Below are positions 6,827 to 12,805 of a DNA stretch of 14,645 nt, piece by piece (the stretch's first letter is position 1; the number at the start of each line of letters is the position of its first letter). This DNA is from an uncultured bacterium (lineage in GTDB: Bacteria > Bacteroidota > Bacteroidia > Bacteroidales > CAIWKO01), in assembly GCA_903916135.1 (NCBI GenBank), contig CAIWVT010000274.1, positions 1 to 14,645 on the forward strand, in the 5' to 3' direction. Below the pieces are notes generated by a model, which saw nothing but the letters and a program-made list of their open reading frames with translations, ran no database searches and was not told the DNA's origin. The position numbers and the translations under genes are program-made.

Positions 6827-6909
6827 TGTGGAGCATCGTGATTGATTGGAGGGAAAGAGTTTGTTTTAGCATTTTTTCCTGTGGTTGCAATCAATCAAAT
6901 TTTTCCACA
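6827..6909 (-). promoter_or_regulatory. Competing fold of the metK leader (candidate expression platform)
   Basis: A downstream segment mimics the aptamer's partners. TGTGGA (6909-6904) can pair with TCCACA (6832-6827), and TGATTGATTG (6897-6888) with CAATCAATCA (6848-6839). The two helices are nested (6 bp and 10 bp around a symmetric 6x6 internal loop) and use the 5' strands of both P1 and the pseudoknot helix, so this fold and the aptamer exclude each other. Which fold permits expression is not evident; no poly-U terminator is formed, so control of translation or another mechanism is more likely. Confidence 0.55.
6857..6909 (-). ncRNA. SAM-II-like riboswitch aptamer in the metK leader
   Basis: The minus-strand leader holds a 53-nt H-type pseudoknot candidate. 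P1 pairs TGTGG (6909-6905) with CCACA (6884-6880). Inside its loop, TTGC (6890-6887) can pair with GC(T)AA (6870-6866), and TTG (6894-6892) with CAA (6863-6861), giving the second helix. The order TTTGATT, ATTGCAA, P1 3' strand, A-rich run, ATGCTAAA matches what I know of the SAM-II (metA motif) class, which is about 52 nt long and is found in Alphaproteobacteria and Bacteroidota ahead of methionine/SAM genes. Location in front of a SAM synthase gene fits the ligand. Found by eye; a covariance search was not possible. Confidence 0.72.
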
Positions 6910-6925
6910 CCAATATTTGGTGATG

Positions 6926-6955
6926 CAAAAGTACTACTTTTTTTTGAATTACAAG
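6926..6955 (-). promoter_or_regulatory. metK: metK promoter
   Basis: On the minus strand CTTG (6955-6952) is followed after 18 bp by TACTTTTG (6933-6926), a good Bacteroidota -33/-7 pair. The predicted start near 6919-6921 lies just upstream of the SAM-II-like leader. The promoter lies in the gap immediately after the gldA stop codon at 6962. Confidence 0.7.
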
Positions 6956-6961
6956 CGAATA

Positions 6962-7873
6962 TTATTCTTTCGTAAGTTGATGAAACACATCTTCCATGCT
7001 GCTATCCTCCTTGTGCATTGACAAAACGGCTAATTTGTTTTGCACCGCAAAGTTGAAAATATTGGTCCGAACCTCTTCGCTATCTTTTGCTTGGAACTCC
7101 CAAATCTGATCTTTTTTATGAACAACTTGCGTCACACCGGCTATCTTTTTCAACACCTCCAAACTTACCGTATTGTTGAATTCAACCGTAATTTTGTTTT
7201 TGTTTTTATGCAATAGATGCAAATTTTGCGTCAAGTCGTCGGCAACAATAATACCTTTATTAATAATAATAGCGCGATTACACACGGCTTCCACTTCTTG
7301 CATGATGTGAGTAGAAAGTATCACCGTCTTTTCCTTCCCGATTTTCTTTATCAGATTTCGAATATCAATAATTTGGTTGGGGTCGAGTCCTGAAGTAGGT
7401 TCATCCAAAATCAACACCTCGGGATTGTGCATCATGGCTTGAGCCAATCCCACGCGTTGACGATAGCCTTTCGAGAGTGTTCCGATTTTTTTGTTTTGTT
7501 CAACTTCCAAACCTGTCATGGCAATCATCTCTTCCACACGGGCGTTTTTTCCCTTGCCAAGTTTATGAATTCCTGCAATAAAAAGTAAAAACTCTCTCAC
7601 ATACATTTCTAAATACAGCGGATTTTGTTCGGGGAGATAACCCACTTTTTTTCGCACATCCAAGGATTGTTCCATCACATCAAAACCACAGACAAAAGCG
7701 TCGCCCGATGTGGGTGGAATAAAACAACTGAGTATCTTCATCAGCGTTGATTTGCCTGCACCGTTGGGTCCAAGTAAACCAACAATCTCACCACTATTTA
7801 TTTGAAACGATATGGAATCCAAAGCCTTTTGCTTCCCATACTTTTTTGTAATTTGCTCAACTTTTATTGACAT
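6962..7873 (-). CDS. gldA: GldA-type ABC transporter ATP-binding protein
   Basis: This is a 303-residue ABC ATPase starting at ATG 7873 (MSIKVEQITKKYGKQKAL); a 16-codon in-frame extension to 7921 is rejected because the family begins at MSI. Walker A GPNGAGKST is at 35-43, the signature LSKGYRQR at 133-140, Walker B LILDEPTSGLDP at 154-165 and the switch histidine at 189. The pattern GYLPEQNPLYLEMYVREFL (79-97) is characteristic of GldA of Bacteroidota. GldA works with the GldF/GldG membrane subunits in an ABC complex linked to gliding and T9SS-era motility genetics in Flavobacterium; GldF/G are not in the window, as gldA is often unlinked. Many non-gliding Bacteroidota carry close homologues, so motility cannot be concluded. 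Confidence 0.88.
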   Translation of the reverse strand: MSIKVEQITKKYGKQKALDSISFQINSGEIVGLLGPNGAGKSTLMKILSCFIPPTSGDAFVCGFDVMEQSLDVRKKVGYLPEQNPLYLEMYVREFLLFIAGIHKLGKGKNARVEEMIAMTGLEVEQNKKIGTLSKGYRQRVGLAQAMMHNPEVLILDEPTSGLDPNQIIDIRNLIKKIGKEKTVILSTHIMQEVEAVCNRAIIINKGIIVADDLTQNLHLLHKNKNKITVEFNNTVSLEVLKKIAGVTQVVHKKDQIWEFQAKDSEEVRTNIFNFAVQNKLAVLSMHKEDSSMEDVFHQLTKE

Positions 7874-7928
7874 TGTTGTAGAATAATAGATAATACTATG
7901 TATTTCCCTAAAGGAATACATTCAAACT

Positions 7929-7957
7929 TTTGTAATAACGAATAAAAACTATCTTTA
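7929..7957 (+). promoter_or_regulatory. Possible divergent promoter toward the radical SAM gene
   Basis: TTTG (7929-7932), a 17-bp spacer and TATCTTTA (7950-7957) approximate the Bacteroidota -33/-7 pair, with one mismatch in the -7 box. A transcript would start near 7964 and would include the short reading frame at 7987-8154. Confidence 0.3.
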
Positions 7958-7961
7958 GCAT

Positions 7962-7969
7962 CAAAAGTA
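7962..7969 (-). promoter_or_regulatory. gldA: -7 box of gldA
   Basis: The minus strand reads TACTTTTG (TAnnTTTG match), about 90 bp upstream of the gldA ATG. No -33 TTG at the usual spacing. It overlaps the divergent candidate promoter region on the plus strand. Confidence 0.45.
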
Positions 7970-7986
7970 TTAAAAAATCAAATATC

Positions 7987-8154
7987 ATGAGATTTTTATA
8001 TCAAATAAAGGCAAGCATCTATGTCCGCTTCATTAGCGAACCAAATACTAAATCCATAGATTTCATACTATTGAGAATACTAGCAGTGCTGCATTATATC
8101 ATGCCTGCTGTTTCTGCAAAATGCTTAATTTTGCAGTTTATTTATACAGCGTAA
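7987..8154 (+). CDS. Doubtful 55-residue reading frame upstream of the radical SAM gene
   Basis: An ATG at 7987 opens 55 codons (MRFLYQIKASIYVRFISEPN at the start) and stops 2 nt before the radical SAM ATG at 8157. The peptide has a hydrophobic stretch near residues 26-42 (FILLRILAVLHYIMPAV) that could span a membrane. A candidate promoter lies 30 bp upstream. Against it: no recognised family, and the radical SAM gene has its own -7 box inside this frame. Chance occurrence is quite possible. Confidence 0.2.
   Translation: MRFLYQIKASIYVRFISEPNTKSIDFILLRILAVLHYIMPAVSAKCLILQFIYTA
8126..8133 (+). promoter_or_regulatory. -7 box of the radical SAM gene
   Basis: TAATTTTG matches TAnnTTTG and sits 23 bp upstream of the ATG at 8157, giving a start near 8140. 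It lies inside a longer in-frame reading that begins at ATG 8121, which argues against that earlier start. Confidence 0.5.
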
Positions 8155-8156
8155 AA

Positions 8157-9053
8157 ATGTTCAATAGATATTTCCCGATACAATACGACGAGCCTTTGTT
8201 TCGTCCGCCTTCAGAGGCAGACTCTTTGATTTTTCAAATTACATACGGTTGCAGTTGGAACAAATGTTCCTTTTGTGAGATGTACACCACCAAAAACTTC
8301 TCTGTTCGCAAAGAAGAAGATGTTTTAAATGAAATTGCCATCAGTGCAAGGCTCTTACCCGACACGCGAAAGATTTTCTTGGCAGATGGCAACCCCATGG
8401 TGCTTTCGTCCGCCAAGCTGATGCGCATTTTGCGCGCCATACAAGAATCTTTCCCGAAAGCTAAAAGAATTTCCACCTATGCGCTCCCGGGTGATTTGCG
8501 TGCAAAGACATTGGAAGAGCTTATAGAACTGAAAGAGGCGGGTCTAAAGACCATTTATGTGGGCATAGAGTCTGGTGACGACCAAGTGTTGAAGATGAAC
8601 AACAAAAGCGAGACCTTCAGCAGCACCGTAGAAGGCTTGCTTAAAGCCAAAGAAGCAGGAATGAAGCTTTCTTTGATGATTCTAAATGGATTGGGAGGAT
8701 TGCGCTATAGTCGTCAACATGCTGAAAACACTGCCCGCATTGTGAATATCATACAACCCGACATGCTTTCCTCCTTAGTGTTGAGTTTCCCGAAAGGCTT
8801 ACAGTATTATATACAACGCTTTCAAGGCGATTATGTCCCTATGCAGATAACGGATTTATTGATAGAGATGTTGATTTTTATTACAAATACAAATTTGGGA
8901 AGTACGATATTTCGTAACAATCATGCGTCAAATTATTTGATTCTGAATGGCGTGTTGGGGCGTGACAAACAAGTGATGTTGGATACGCTGACCTACGCGA
9001 TTCAAAATCCGCACAAAGCACAGCTGCGACCCGAATGGGCGCGTGGTCTGTAA
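8157..9053 (+). CDS. Radical SAM protein of unknown substrate
   Basis: This is a 298-residue protein starting at ATG 8157 (MFNRYFPIQYDEPLFRPPSE). The 4Fe-4S/SAM motif is GCSWNKCSFC, with cysteines at 32, 37 and 40, a CX4CX2C spacing instead of the canonical CX3CX2C. A GDLRAKT stretch and the strand TIYVGIESGDDQVLK follow, as in the SAM-binding half barrel of the COG1032/Elp3-like group. There is no cobalamin-binding domain and no extra C-terminal Fe-S cluster. Proteins like this, with a PPSEADSLIFQ lead-in, are common in Bacteria but their reaction is not known to me. It is transcribed divergently from gldA and convergently toward fabH, with only 25 bp between the stop codons, so it is monocistronic. 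Confidence 0.85.
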   Translation: MFNRYFPIQYDEPLFRPPSEADSLIFQITYGCSWNKCSFCEMYTTKNFSVRKEEDVLNEIAISARLLPDTRKIFLADGNPMVLSSAKLMRILRAIQESFPKAKRISTYALPGDLRAKTLEELIELKEAGLKTIYVGIESGDDQVLKMNNKSETFSSTVEGLLKAKEAGMKLSLMILNGLGGLRYSRQHAENTARIVNIIQPDMLSSLVLSFPKGLQYYIQRFQGDYVPMQITDLLIEMLIFITNTNLGSTIFRNNHASNYLILNGVLGRDKQVMLDTLTYAIQNPHKAQLRPEWARGL

Positions 9054-9078
9054 AAATAAAAAGTACTACAATTGTTTT

Positions 9079-10077
9079 TTAGTTGGAGTTATATGCCCAC
9101 TTAATGTAAGTGGCTCCCCATGTGAATCCGGCGCCGAAAGCAACCAAAATAAGGTTATCGCCTTTTTTAAGTTTTGATTCCCATTCCCACAGACACAAAG
9201 GTAAAGTGGCTGCGGTGGTGTTGCCATATTTTTCGATGTTTATCATCACTTTTTCGTTGGTGATACCCATCCGACGACTCGTGGCATCTATGATACGCAT
9301 ATTGGCTTGATGCGGCACAAGCCATTGCAGCGTTTCGGAAGTAAGTTGATGCTTGGTCATAATCTCTAAAGAGATATCTGCCATCTTCGAAACTGCCCAT
9401 TTAAAGACAGTTTGACCTTCTTGATAGACAAAATGCTCGCGTGCATCTACAGTTTCATGACTCGCCGGATTCACAGAGCCTCCTGCTTTTTGATGCAAAT
9501 GAACAGCACCGACACCATCCGACCTGAGAATGGAGTCCATAACACCGCAATCCTCCGTAGTAGGTTCGAGCAAAATTGCACCTGCTCCATCACCAAAGAT
9601 TGGGCATACCGCGCGGTCAGTGTAATCCACTATAGAGGACATTTTATCTGAGCCTACCACAATCACCTTTTTATGCGAACCGGATTCAATATATTTTGCA
9701 GCCGTGTTTAAGGCATACAAAAAGCCGGAACATCCGGCATTCAAATCGAAACTAAAAGCATTGCGAATACCAACCTTATCGGAAATAAGATTGGCGGTTG
9801 CAGGAAACTGCATGTCGGGAGTAACCGTGGCGCAAATCAACAAGTCAACATCTTCGGCTTTGGTATTGGTTTTTTTGAGCAAACCTTCCACCGCCAAAGC
9901 ACCCATATAGGATGAGCCTAAGTTCTTTTCGCGTAATATATGACGTTCTTTGATTCCAATACGTTCCATAATCCACTCATCAGTGGTATCAACCATACGG
10001 GAAAGTTCTTCATTCGTTAAAATATATTCAGGAACATAACCATGCACGCCGGTTATCGCTGCTCTGATTTTTAACAT
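9079..10077 (-). CDS. fabH: Beta-ketoacyl-ACP synthase III
   Basis: FabH starts type II fatty acid synthesis by condensing an acyl-CoA (acetyl-CoA or branched primers) with malonyl-ACP in the cytoplasm. Counted from ATG 10077 the protein has 332 residues. The catalytic triad is visible: C116 in NAGCSGFLYA, H256 in VPHQANMR and N286 in KYGNTTAA. FGDGAGAILLEP at 161-172 is also typical. A GTG one codon earlier could serve as start but the ATG is preferred. It is the last gene of a yceD-rpmF-fabH unit, 45 bp after rpmF. plsX, which lies between rpmF and fabH in many bacteria, is absent, as I believe is common in Bacteroidota. Confidence 0.97.
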   Translation of the reverse strand: MLKIRAAITGVHGYVPEYILTNEELSRMVDTTDEWIMERIGIKERHILREKNLGSSYMGALAVEGLLKKTNTKAEDVDLLICATVTPDMQFPATANLISDKVGIRNAFSFDLNAGCSGFLYALNTAAKYIESGSHKKVIVVGSDKMSSIVDYTDRAVCPIFGDGAGAILLEPTTEDCGVMDSILRSDGVGAVHLHQKAGGSVNPASHETVDAREHFVYQEGQTVFKWAVSKMADISLEIMTKHQLTSETLQWLVPHQANMRIIDATSRRMGITNEKVMINIEKYGNTTAATLPLCLWEWESKLKKGDNLILVAFGAGFTWGATYIKWAYNSN

Positions 10078-10122
10078 CACGCAATAAAATTAATTTAAAA
10101 ATGCGAAGAAAACAGGAAGGTA

Positions 10123-10311
10123 TTATAAAGCTTCTTTGCTCTTTTCAATGGCAGCTTTTCCTCTGTAGAAACCGCATTCTGAACAAACTCTGTGATAAAC
10201 AACAGGTGTACCGCAGTTGGAACAAATAGCTATAGTTAATGCTTCGGCTTTGTAATGAGTTCTTCTTTTTTTGGTTCTAGTAGTAGAGAACCTTCGTTTT
10301 GGATGTGGCAT
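10123..10311 (-). CDS. rpmF: 50S ribosomal protein L32
   Basis: This is a 62-residue protein of normal L32 length. The N-terminus MPHPKRRFSTTRTKKRRTHY is the conserved basic tail. Four cysteines, C30/C33 (CSNC) and C43/C46 (CSEC), form the zinc ribbon, so this is the zinc-binding C+ form. L32 is a late-assembling component of the large subunit near the peptidyl transferase region. It starts 3 bp after the yceD stop codon, so translation is probably coupled to yceD, and it is followed by fabH after 45 bp. Confidence 0.98.
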   Translation of the reverse strand: MPHPKRRFSTTRTKKRRTHYKAEALTIAICSNCGTPVVYHRVCSECGFYRGKAAIEKSKEAL

Positions 10312-10314
10312 AAG

Positions 10315-10836
10315 TTAGTTTTTTAATGATATTTTTTTTAAATCATCCCAACGGGGATCATTATTTTTTTGGTTATTCAATTCTTCCATTTTCTTAAGAA
10401 CTTCAGGATTACAAGCACTTTTGCCGTTCTTATCTTCCTGATGAACTCTTTTGTAGGGCAACAATAAACTGACAAACTCAAATACGTCGTGACTGATATC
10501 TATTTGATGGTCGGTCGCGGGTATGATGATGATTTCATCAGATTCTTCACTTTTTTCGTCGCCAAACTTCACGATTAGCCGCTCTGTTCCTTCAATCTTT
10601 TGCTGATATTCTTCTAAACATCGGTCGCACATACAAATTATGTAGCCTTTTATCTTGAAATTTAATACCAACATGGTAGTTTGTCGGACAAGTTCTAAGC
10701 TAACTTTGACTTTGCCATCAGTGATTTCGGAGTATTCAAATTCTTTAAAAAACTCTTTGTCAATCATAAACTCAAAGTTATGAATGCCTTCTTCCAAACC
10801 CGCAAACTGTATTTCAAATTGATTTAAGTTGTTCAC
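10315..10836 (-). CDS. yceD: DUF177 (YceD-family) protein
   Basis: This is a 173-residue DUF177 protein. It carries the family's cysteine motif CMCDRCLEEY (C68, C70, C73) followed by a mostly beta strand-forming acidic part and a C-terminal charged tail. The family is nearly always encoded directly before rpmF and is linked to 23S rRNA/large-subunit maturation in bacteria and plastids. The start is GTG at 10836: there is no in-frame ATG between it and an upstream stop at 10870-10872, and MNNLNQFEIQFAGLEEG fits the family N-terminus. It opens the yceD-rpmF-fabH unit, driven by the promoter at 10865-10894. Confidence 0.9.
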   Translation of the reverse strand: MNNLNQFEIQFAGLEEGIHNFEFMIDKEFFKEFEYSEITDGKVKVSLELVRQTTMLVLNFKIKGYIICMCDRCLEEYQQKIEGTERLIVKFGDEKSEESDEIIIIPATDHQIDISHDVFEFVSLLLPYKRVHQEDKNGKSACNPEVLKKMEELNNQKNNDPRWDDLKKISLKN

Positions 10837-10864
10837 AACTAAGCCGTATTTTTTTAAAAGTCTG

Positions 10865-10894
10865 CAAAGTTATAATTTTTTTTTTAATTACAAA
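10865..10894 (-). promoter_or_regulatory. Promoter of yceD-rpmF-fabH
   Basis: On the minus strand TTTG (10894-10891) is followed after 18 bp by TAACTTTG (10872-10865). This is a full Bacteroidota -33/-7 pair with the same spacer as the metK promoter. The start near 10859 gives a leader of about 22 nt. Confidence 0.75.
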
Positions 10895-10979
10895 TAATAA
10901 TACTTAAATTGGTTAATATTATTTTGGTGTGATAGCTTAGTATTAACGTTGCAGAAAATAATATCAATATGAGAAACTA

Positions 10980-11291
10980 TTAAAATTGAGTGCTTACACA
11001 GATAGAGGAATAGCCATCTGAGCAATAAGTTTCAATGATACAAAAACCATCTATATTATTTTCAATAATAGACTCAACGACATATCAGATTATGCAAAAT
11101 CTTCTTGTCAATTCCAAATAGTATTTTCTGATTACCAAATTTTGTGACATTATATATAATCTGAGAAAATTTCAGGTCAAATTCAGTCTCCATGAAACAT
11201 ATCTTTTAAACCTATTACATTCTGATTTTTTATCTCAATCCAATATCGCTTTCAAATGTACTTTTTCACCATCAATTTCTATATAAGAATC
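10980..11291 (-). pseudogene. Possible decayed small gene with frameshifts
   Basis: Protein-like segments follow one another on the minus strand in different frames: DSYIEIDGEKVHLKAILD then a stop (from 11291), IEIKNQNVIGLKDMFHGD, METEFDLKFSQIIYNVTKFG and onward to a stop at 11074-11076, then VVESIIENNIDGF continuing to CSDGYSSICVSTQF with a stop at 10980-10982. Removing one base near 11078-11085 would join the last two. The family is not recognised. The reading could be chance in A+T-rich DNA, but the last two segments have balanced, protein-like composition. Confidence 0.33.
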
Positions 11292-11404
11292 TCGTGAGCA
11301 AATTTATCTTTTATATCCCTTTATTCATTTTTCTTGGTTCATATCACATGAATAAACTCTCGACTATTCCAAGAACCAGATTTGCAATATCATAGATGAA
11401 CACG

Positions 11405-11476
11405 CCTACAGGCTTGTAGGACTATGCCTACACAAAAATCAGATATATCCTACACGAATTTAGGAATTATCCTACA
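11405..11476 (+). promoter_or_regulatory. Four CCTACA boxes at exact 22-bp spacing
   Basis: CCTACA occurs at 11405, 11427, 11449 and 11471, each exactly 22 bp from the next. Box 1 has an inverted partner TGTAGG at 11415-11420, and one more period downstream (11493) the complement-type TGTAG touches the -7 box at 11498. The last box centres near -38 of the predicted start, so the array is placed as an activator array for the PapD-like gene: same helix face, two turns apart. The binding factor is unknown. Confidence 0.6.
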
Positions 11477-11497
11477 GCGAAAACTTGCAACTTGTAG

Positions 11498-11505
11498 TAC
11501 TTTTG
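11498..11505 (+). promoter_or_regulatory. -7 box of the PapD-like gene
   Basis: TACTTTTG matches TAnnTTTG and predicts a start near 11512, giving a leader of about 84 nt. No -33 TTG lies at 17-19 bp, which would fit a promoter that needs an activator at the CCTACA boxes. Confidence 0.5.
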
Positions 11506-11595
11506 TAAATCTATAAATAGCAATTTTTGTTGATGATAGGAACGAAAATAATTGTAACGGTTAATTTCAAAAACATTCGATAAAAAAACAACATT

Positions 11596-12132
11596 ATGAA
11601 ACGATTCTTTTTAATATTATTAGTTCTTGTGTCTGGCCCAAGCCTTAGGTTATGGGCTCAAGGCACAATGACTGTGCCCAGAATCGAGTTTGATGATACT
11701 AAACAAAAAGAAGAACTTAATTTAGTGAATACCGAAAAAGACACAGTAGTTTATTCAATTTCTTTTGTTCAATACAAACTTGGTGAAGATGGCAGTTTTG
11801 TCATTATAGATAAATCGGAAACTGGAAGTGTTTCTGCGGATCCATATTTAAAAATATTCCCACGTAAAGTTATTTTAGCTCCTGGCGAATCACAAATTGT
11901 AATCGTACAACGCGATCGCAATAAATATCTCCCAGCAGGAGAATACCATACTTGTTTGTATTTTAAAGCAGACAAAAAAACCGAATCTAACCCTTTAGCT
12001 GTTGCTTCGACAGAAATAACACAATCTGTTTATGTTCCGGTAGTGATTCACTCGGTAAGCACTGCACTCTCAACCGAAGGTCCACTAAATGTTACTTCAA
12101 AAACCAAAGACCTTAGTTCGATTCCTAAATAA
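11596..12132 (+). CDS. PapD-like periplasmic chaperone, single-domain
   Basis: This is a 178-residue exported protein. Residues 1-21 are a signal peptide (ending SLRLWAQG). The rest matches the N-terminal immunoglobulin-like domain of pilus/fimbrial chaperones: TVPRIEFDDTKQKEELNLVN near 26-45, and the signature PRKVILAPGESQIVIVQ at 89-105 followed by LPAGEYHTCLYF. In the usual family a second domain of about 80 residues follows; here the protein stops soon after the VYVPVVIHS strand (145-153). No fimbrial subunit or usher gene is adjacent. The gene has its own promoter, an upstream CCTACA array and a strong terminator (12167-12199), so it is monocistronic. It may be a truncated chaperone or a stand-alone periplasmic protein. 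Confidence 0.72.
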   Translation: MKRFFLILLVLVSGPSLRLWAQGTMTVPRIEFDDTKQKEELNLVNTEKDTVVYSISFVQYKLGEDGSFVIIDKSETGSVSADPYLKIFPRKVILAPGESQIVIVQRDRNKYLPAGEYHTCLYFKADKKTESNPLAVASTEITQSVYVPVVIHSVSTALSTEGPLNVTSKTKDLSSIPK

Positions 12133-12166
12133 ATAAACGTTTGATTTTCTATTGTTTTTATGAATA

Positions 12167-12199
12167 ATGGATTTAGCATTTGCTGAATCCATTTTTTTT
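12167..12199 (+). terminator. Intrinsic terminator of the PapD-like gene
   Basis: Arms 12167-12177 and 12182-12192 form an 11-bp stem with one G-T wobble (ATGGATTTAGC / GCTGAATCCAT) around a 4-nt loop, followed by a run of eight T. It starts 34 bp past the stop codon. Confidence 0.9.
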
Positions 12200-12274
12200 G
12201 CCATTATATGAAGTACCCCGTGTGTGTTTTTAGAAAATAATTGAATGAATATGCAATTTGTTAGAAACATTTTG

Positions 12275-12282
12275 TAGTTTTG
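12275..12282 (+). promoter_or_regulatory. coaD: -7 box of coaD
   Basis: TAGTTTTG matches TAnnTTTG, 18 bp upstream of the ATG at 12301. A TTTG at 12257-12260 lies 14 bp further up, shorter than usual. The box overlaps an earlier in-frame ATG-like start at 12280, supporting the later start. Confidence 0.5.
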
Positions 12283-12300
12283 TACAAAATATATCAACGT

Positions 12301-12759
12301 ATGAAACTTATTGCAGTTTTTCCGGGTTCTTTTGACCCAATAACAAAAGGTCATGAATCAGTCATAATACGCAGCTTAGGCTTGTTTGATACCATCATTG
12401 TGGCAGTGGGAGTCAATTCTGAAAAGAAGTATCTGTTTTCGCTGGAACAAAGAATTCAATGGCTTAAAGAGGTTTTTTCAGACTATCCTCAAATTGAGGT
12501 TGACTCTTATGTTGGGCTAACAACAGATTATTGCCGAAGTAAGCATTCGACCTATATTTTACGTGGACTGCGAACATCTGCCGATTTTGAATTTGAAAGA
12601 GGTATTGGGCAGATGAATAAACAAATCTATTCGGAAATTGAGACGGTCTTTTTACTGGCTTTGCCCGAATATAATGCGCTGAATTCGTCAGTTGTTCGAG
12701 ATATATACAGAAATGGAGGAGATATTAGTCAGTTTGTACCAGAGCGTATCAAAATTTAA
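12301..12759 (+). CDS. coaD: Phosphopantetheine adenylyltransferase
   Basis: CoaD transfers AMP from ATP to 4'-phosphopantetheine, making dephospho-CoA in the fourth step of CoA synthesis in the cytoplasm. The 152 residues are of normal length. The nucleotidyltransferase motif is GSFDPITKGHE (9-19) with the T/HxGH signature at 15-18; LRGLRTSADFEFE follows at 88-100, and NSSVVRDI at 128-135 corresponds to the conserved SS.VR block. The start at ATG 12301 (MKLIAVFPGSFDP) is the family N-terminus; a 7-codon extension is rejected because it overlaps the -7 box. The next gene starts 46 bp later on the same strand, so coaD and the TlpA-like gene may be cotranscribed. Confidence 0.97.
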   Translation: MKLIAVFPGSFDPITKGHESVIIRSLGLFDTIIVAVGVNSEKKYLFSLEQRIQWLKEVFSDYPQIEVDSYVGLTTDYCRSKHSTYILRGLRTSADFEFERGIGQMNKQIYSEIETVFLLALPEYNALNSSVVRDIYRNGGDISQFVPERIKI

Positions 12760-12805
12760 TCGCAAAATAAATGATAGCGAATAGGCGTTATCTAATAAAC
12801 TCATT

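Larger units (their letters stand above)
10837..11595. other. 759-bp intergenic region, no intact gene seen
   Basis: Apart from the yceD promoter, the region holds a possible decayed reading frame on the minus strand (10980-11291), a stretch with nothing identifiable (11292-11400), the CCTACA array (11405-11476) and the promoter and leader of the PapD-like gene. No tRNA or other RNA gene was recognised. Confidence 0.6.

Noticed and set aside
7874..7921. N-terminal extension of the GldA-like ATPase
   Set aside because: The family starts at MSI and the extra 16 residues are unlike any GldA; the ATG at 7873 is preferred.
8121..8156. N-terminal extension of the radical SAM protein
   Set aside because: It overlaps the TAATTTTG -7 box at 8126-8133; the ATG at 8157 begins the family-like sequence.
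11220..11291. Transposase (DDE) remnant in the segment YIEIDGEKVHLKAILD
   Set aside because: The resemblance to the YIKIKG..LYRAVD block of IS6-type transposases is short, lacks the full catalytic context, and no terminal inverted repeats were seen.
12773..12792. Terminator between coaD and the TlpA-like gene
   Set aside because: A 7-bp stem with one wobble pair and no T run after it; the two genes more likely share a transcript.
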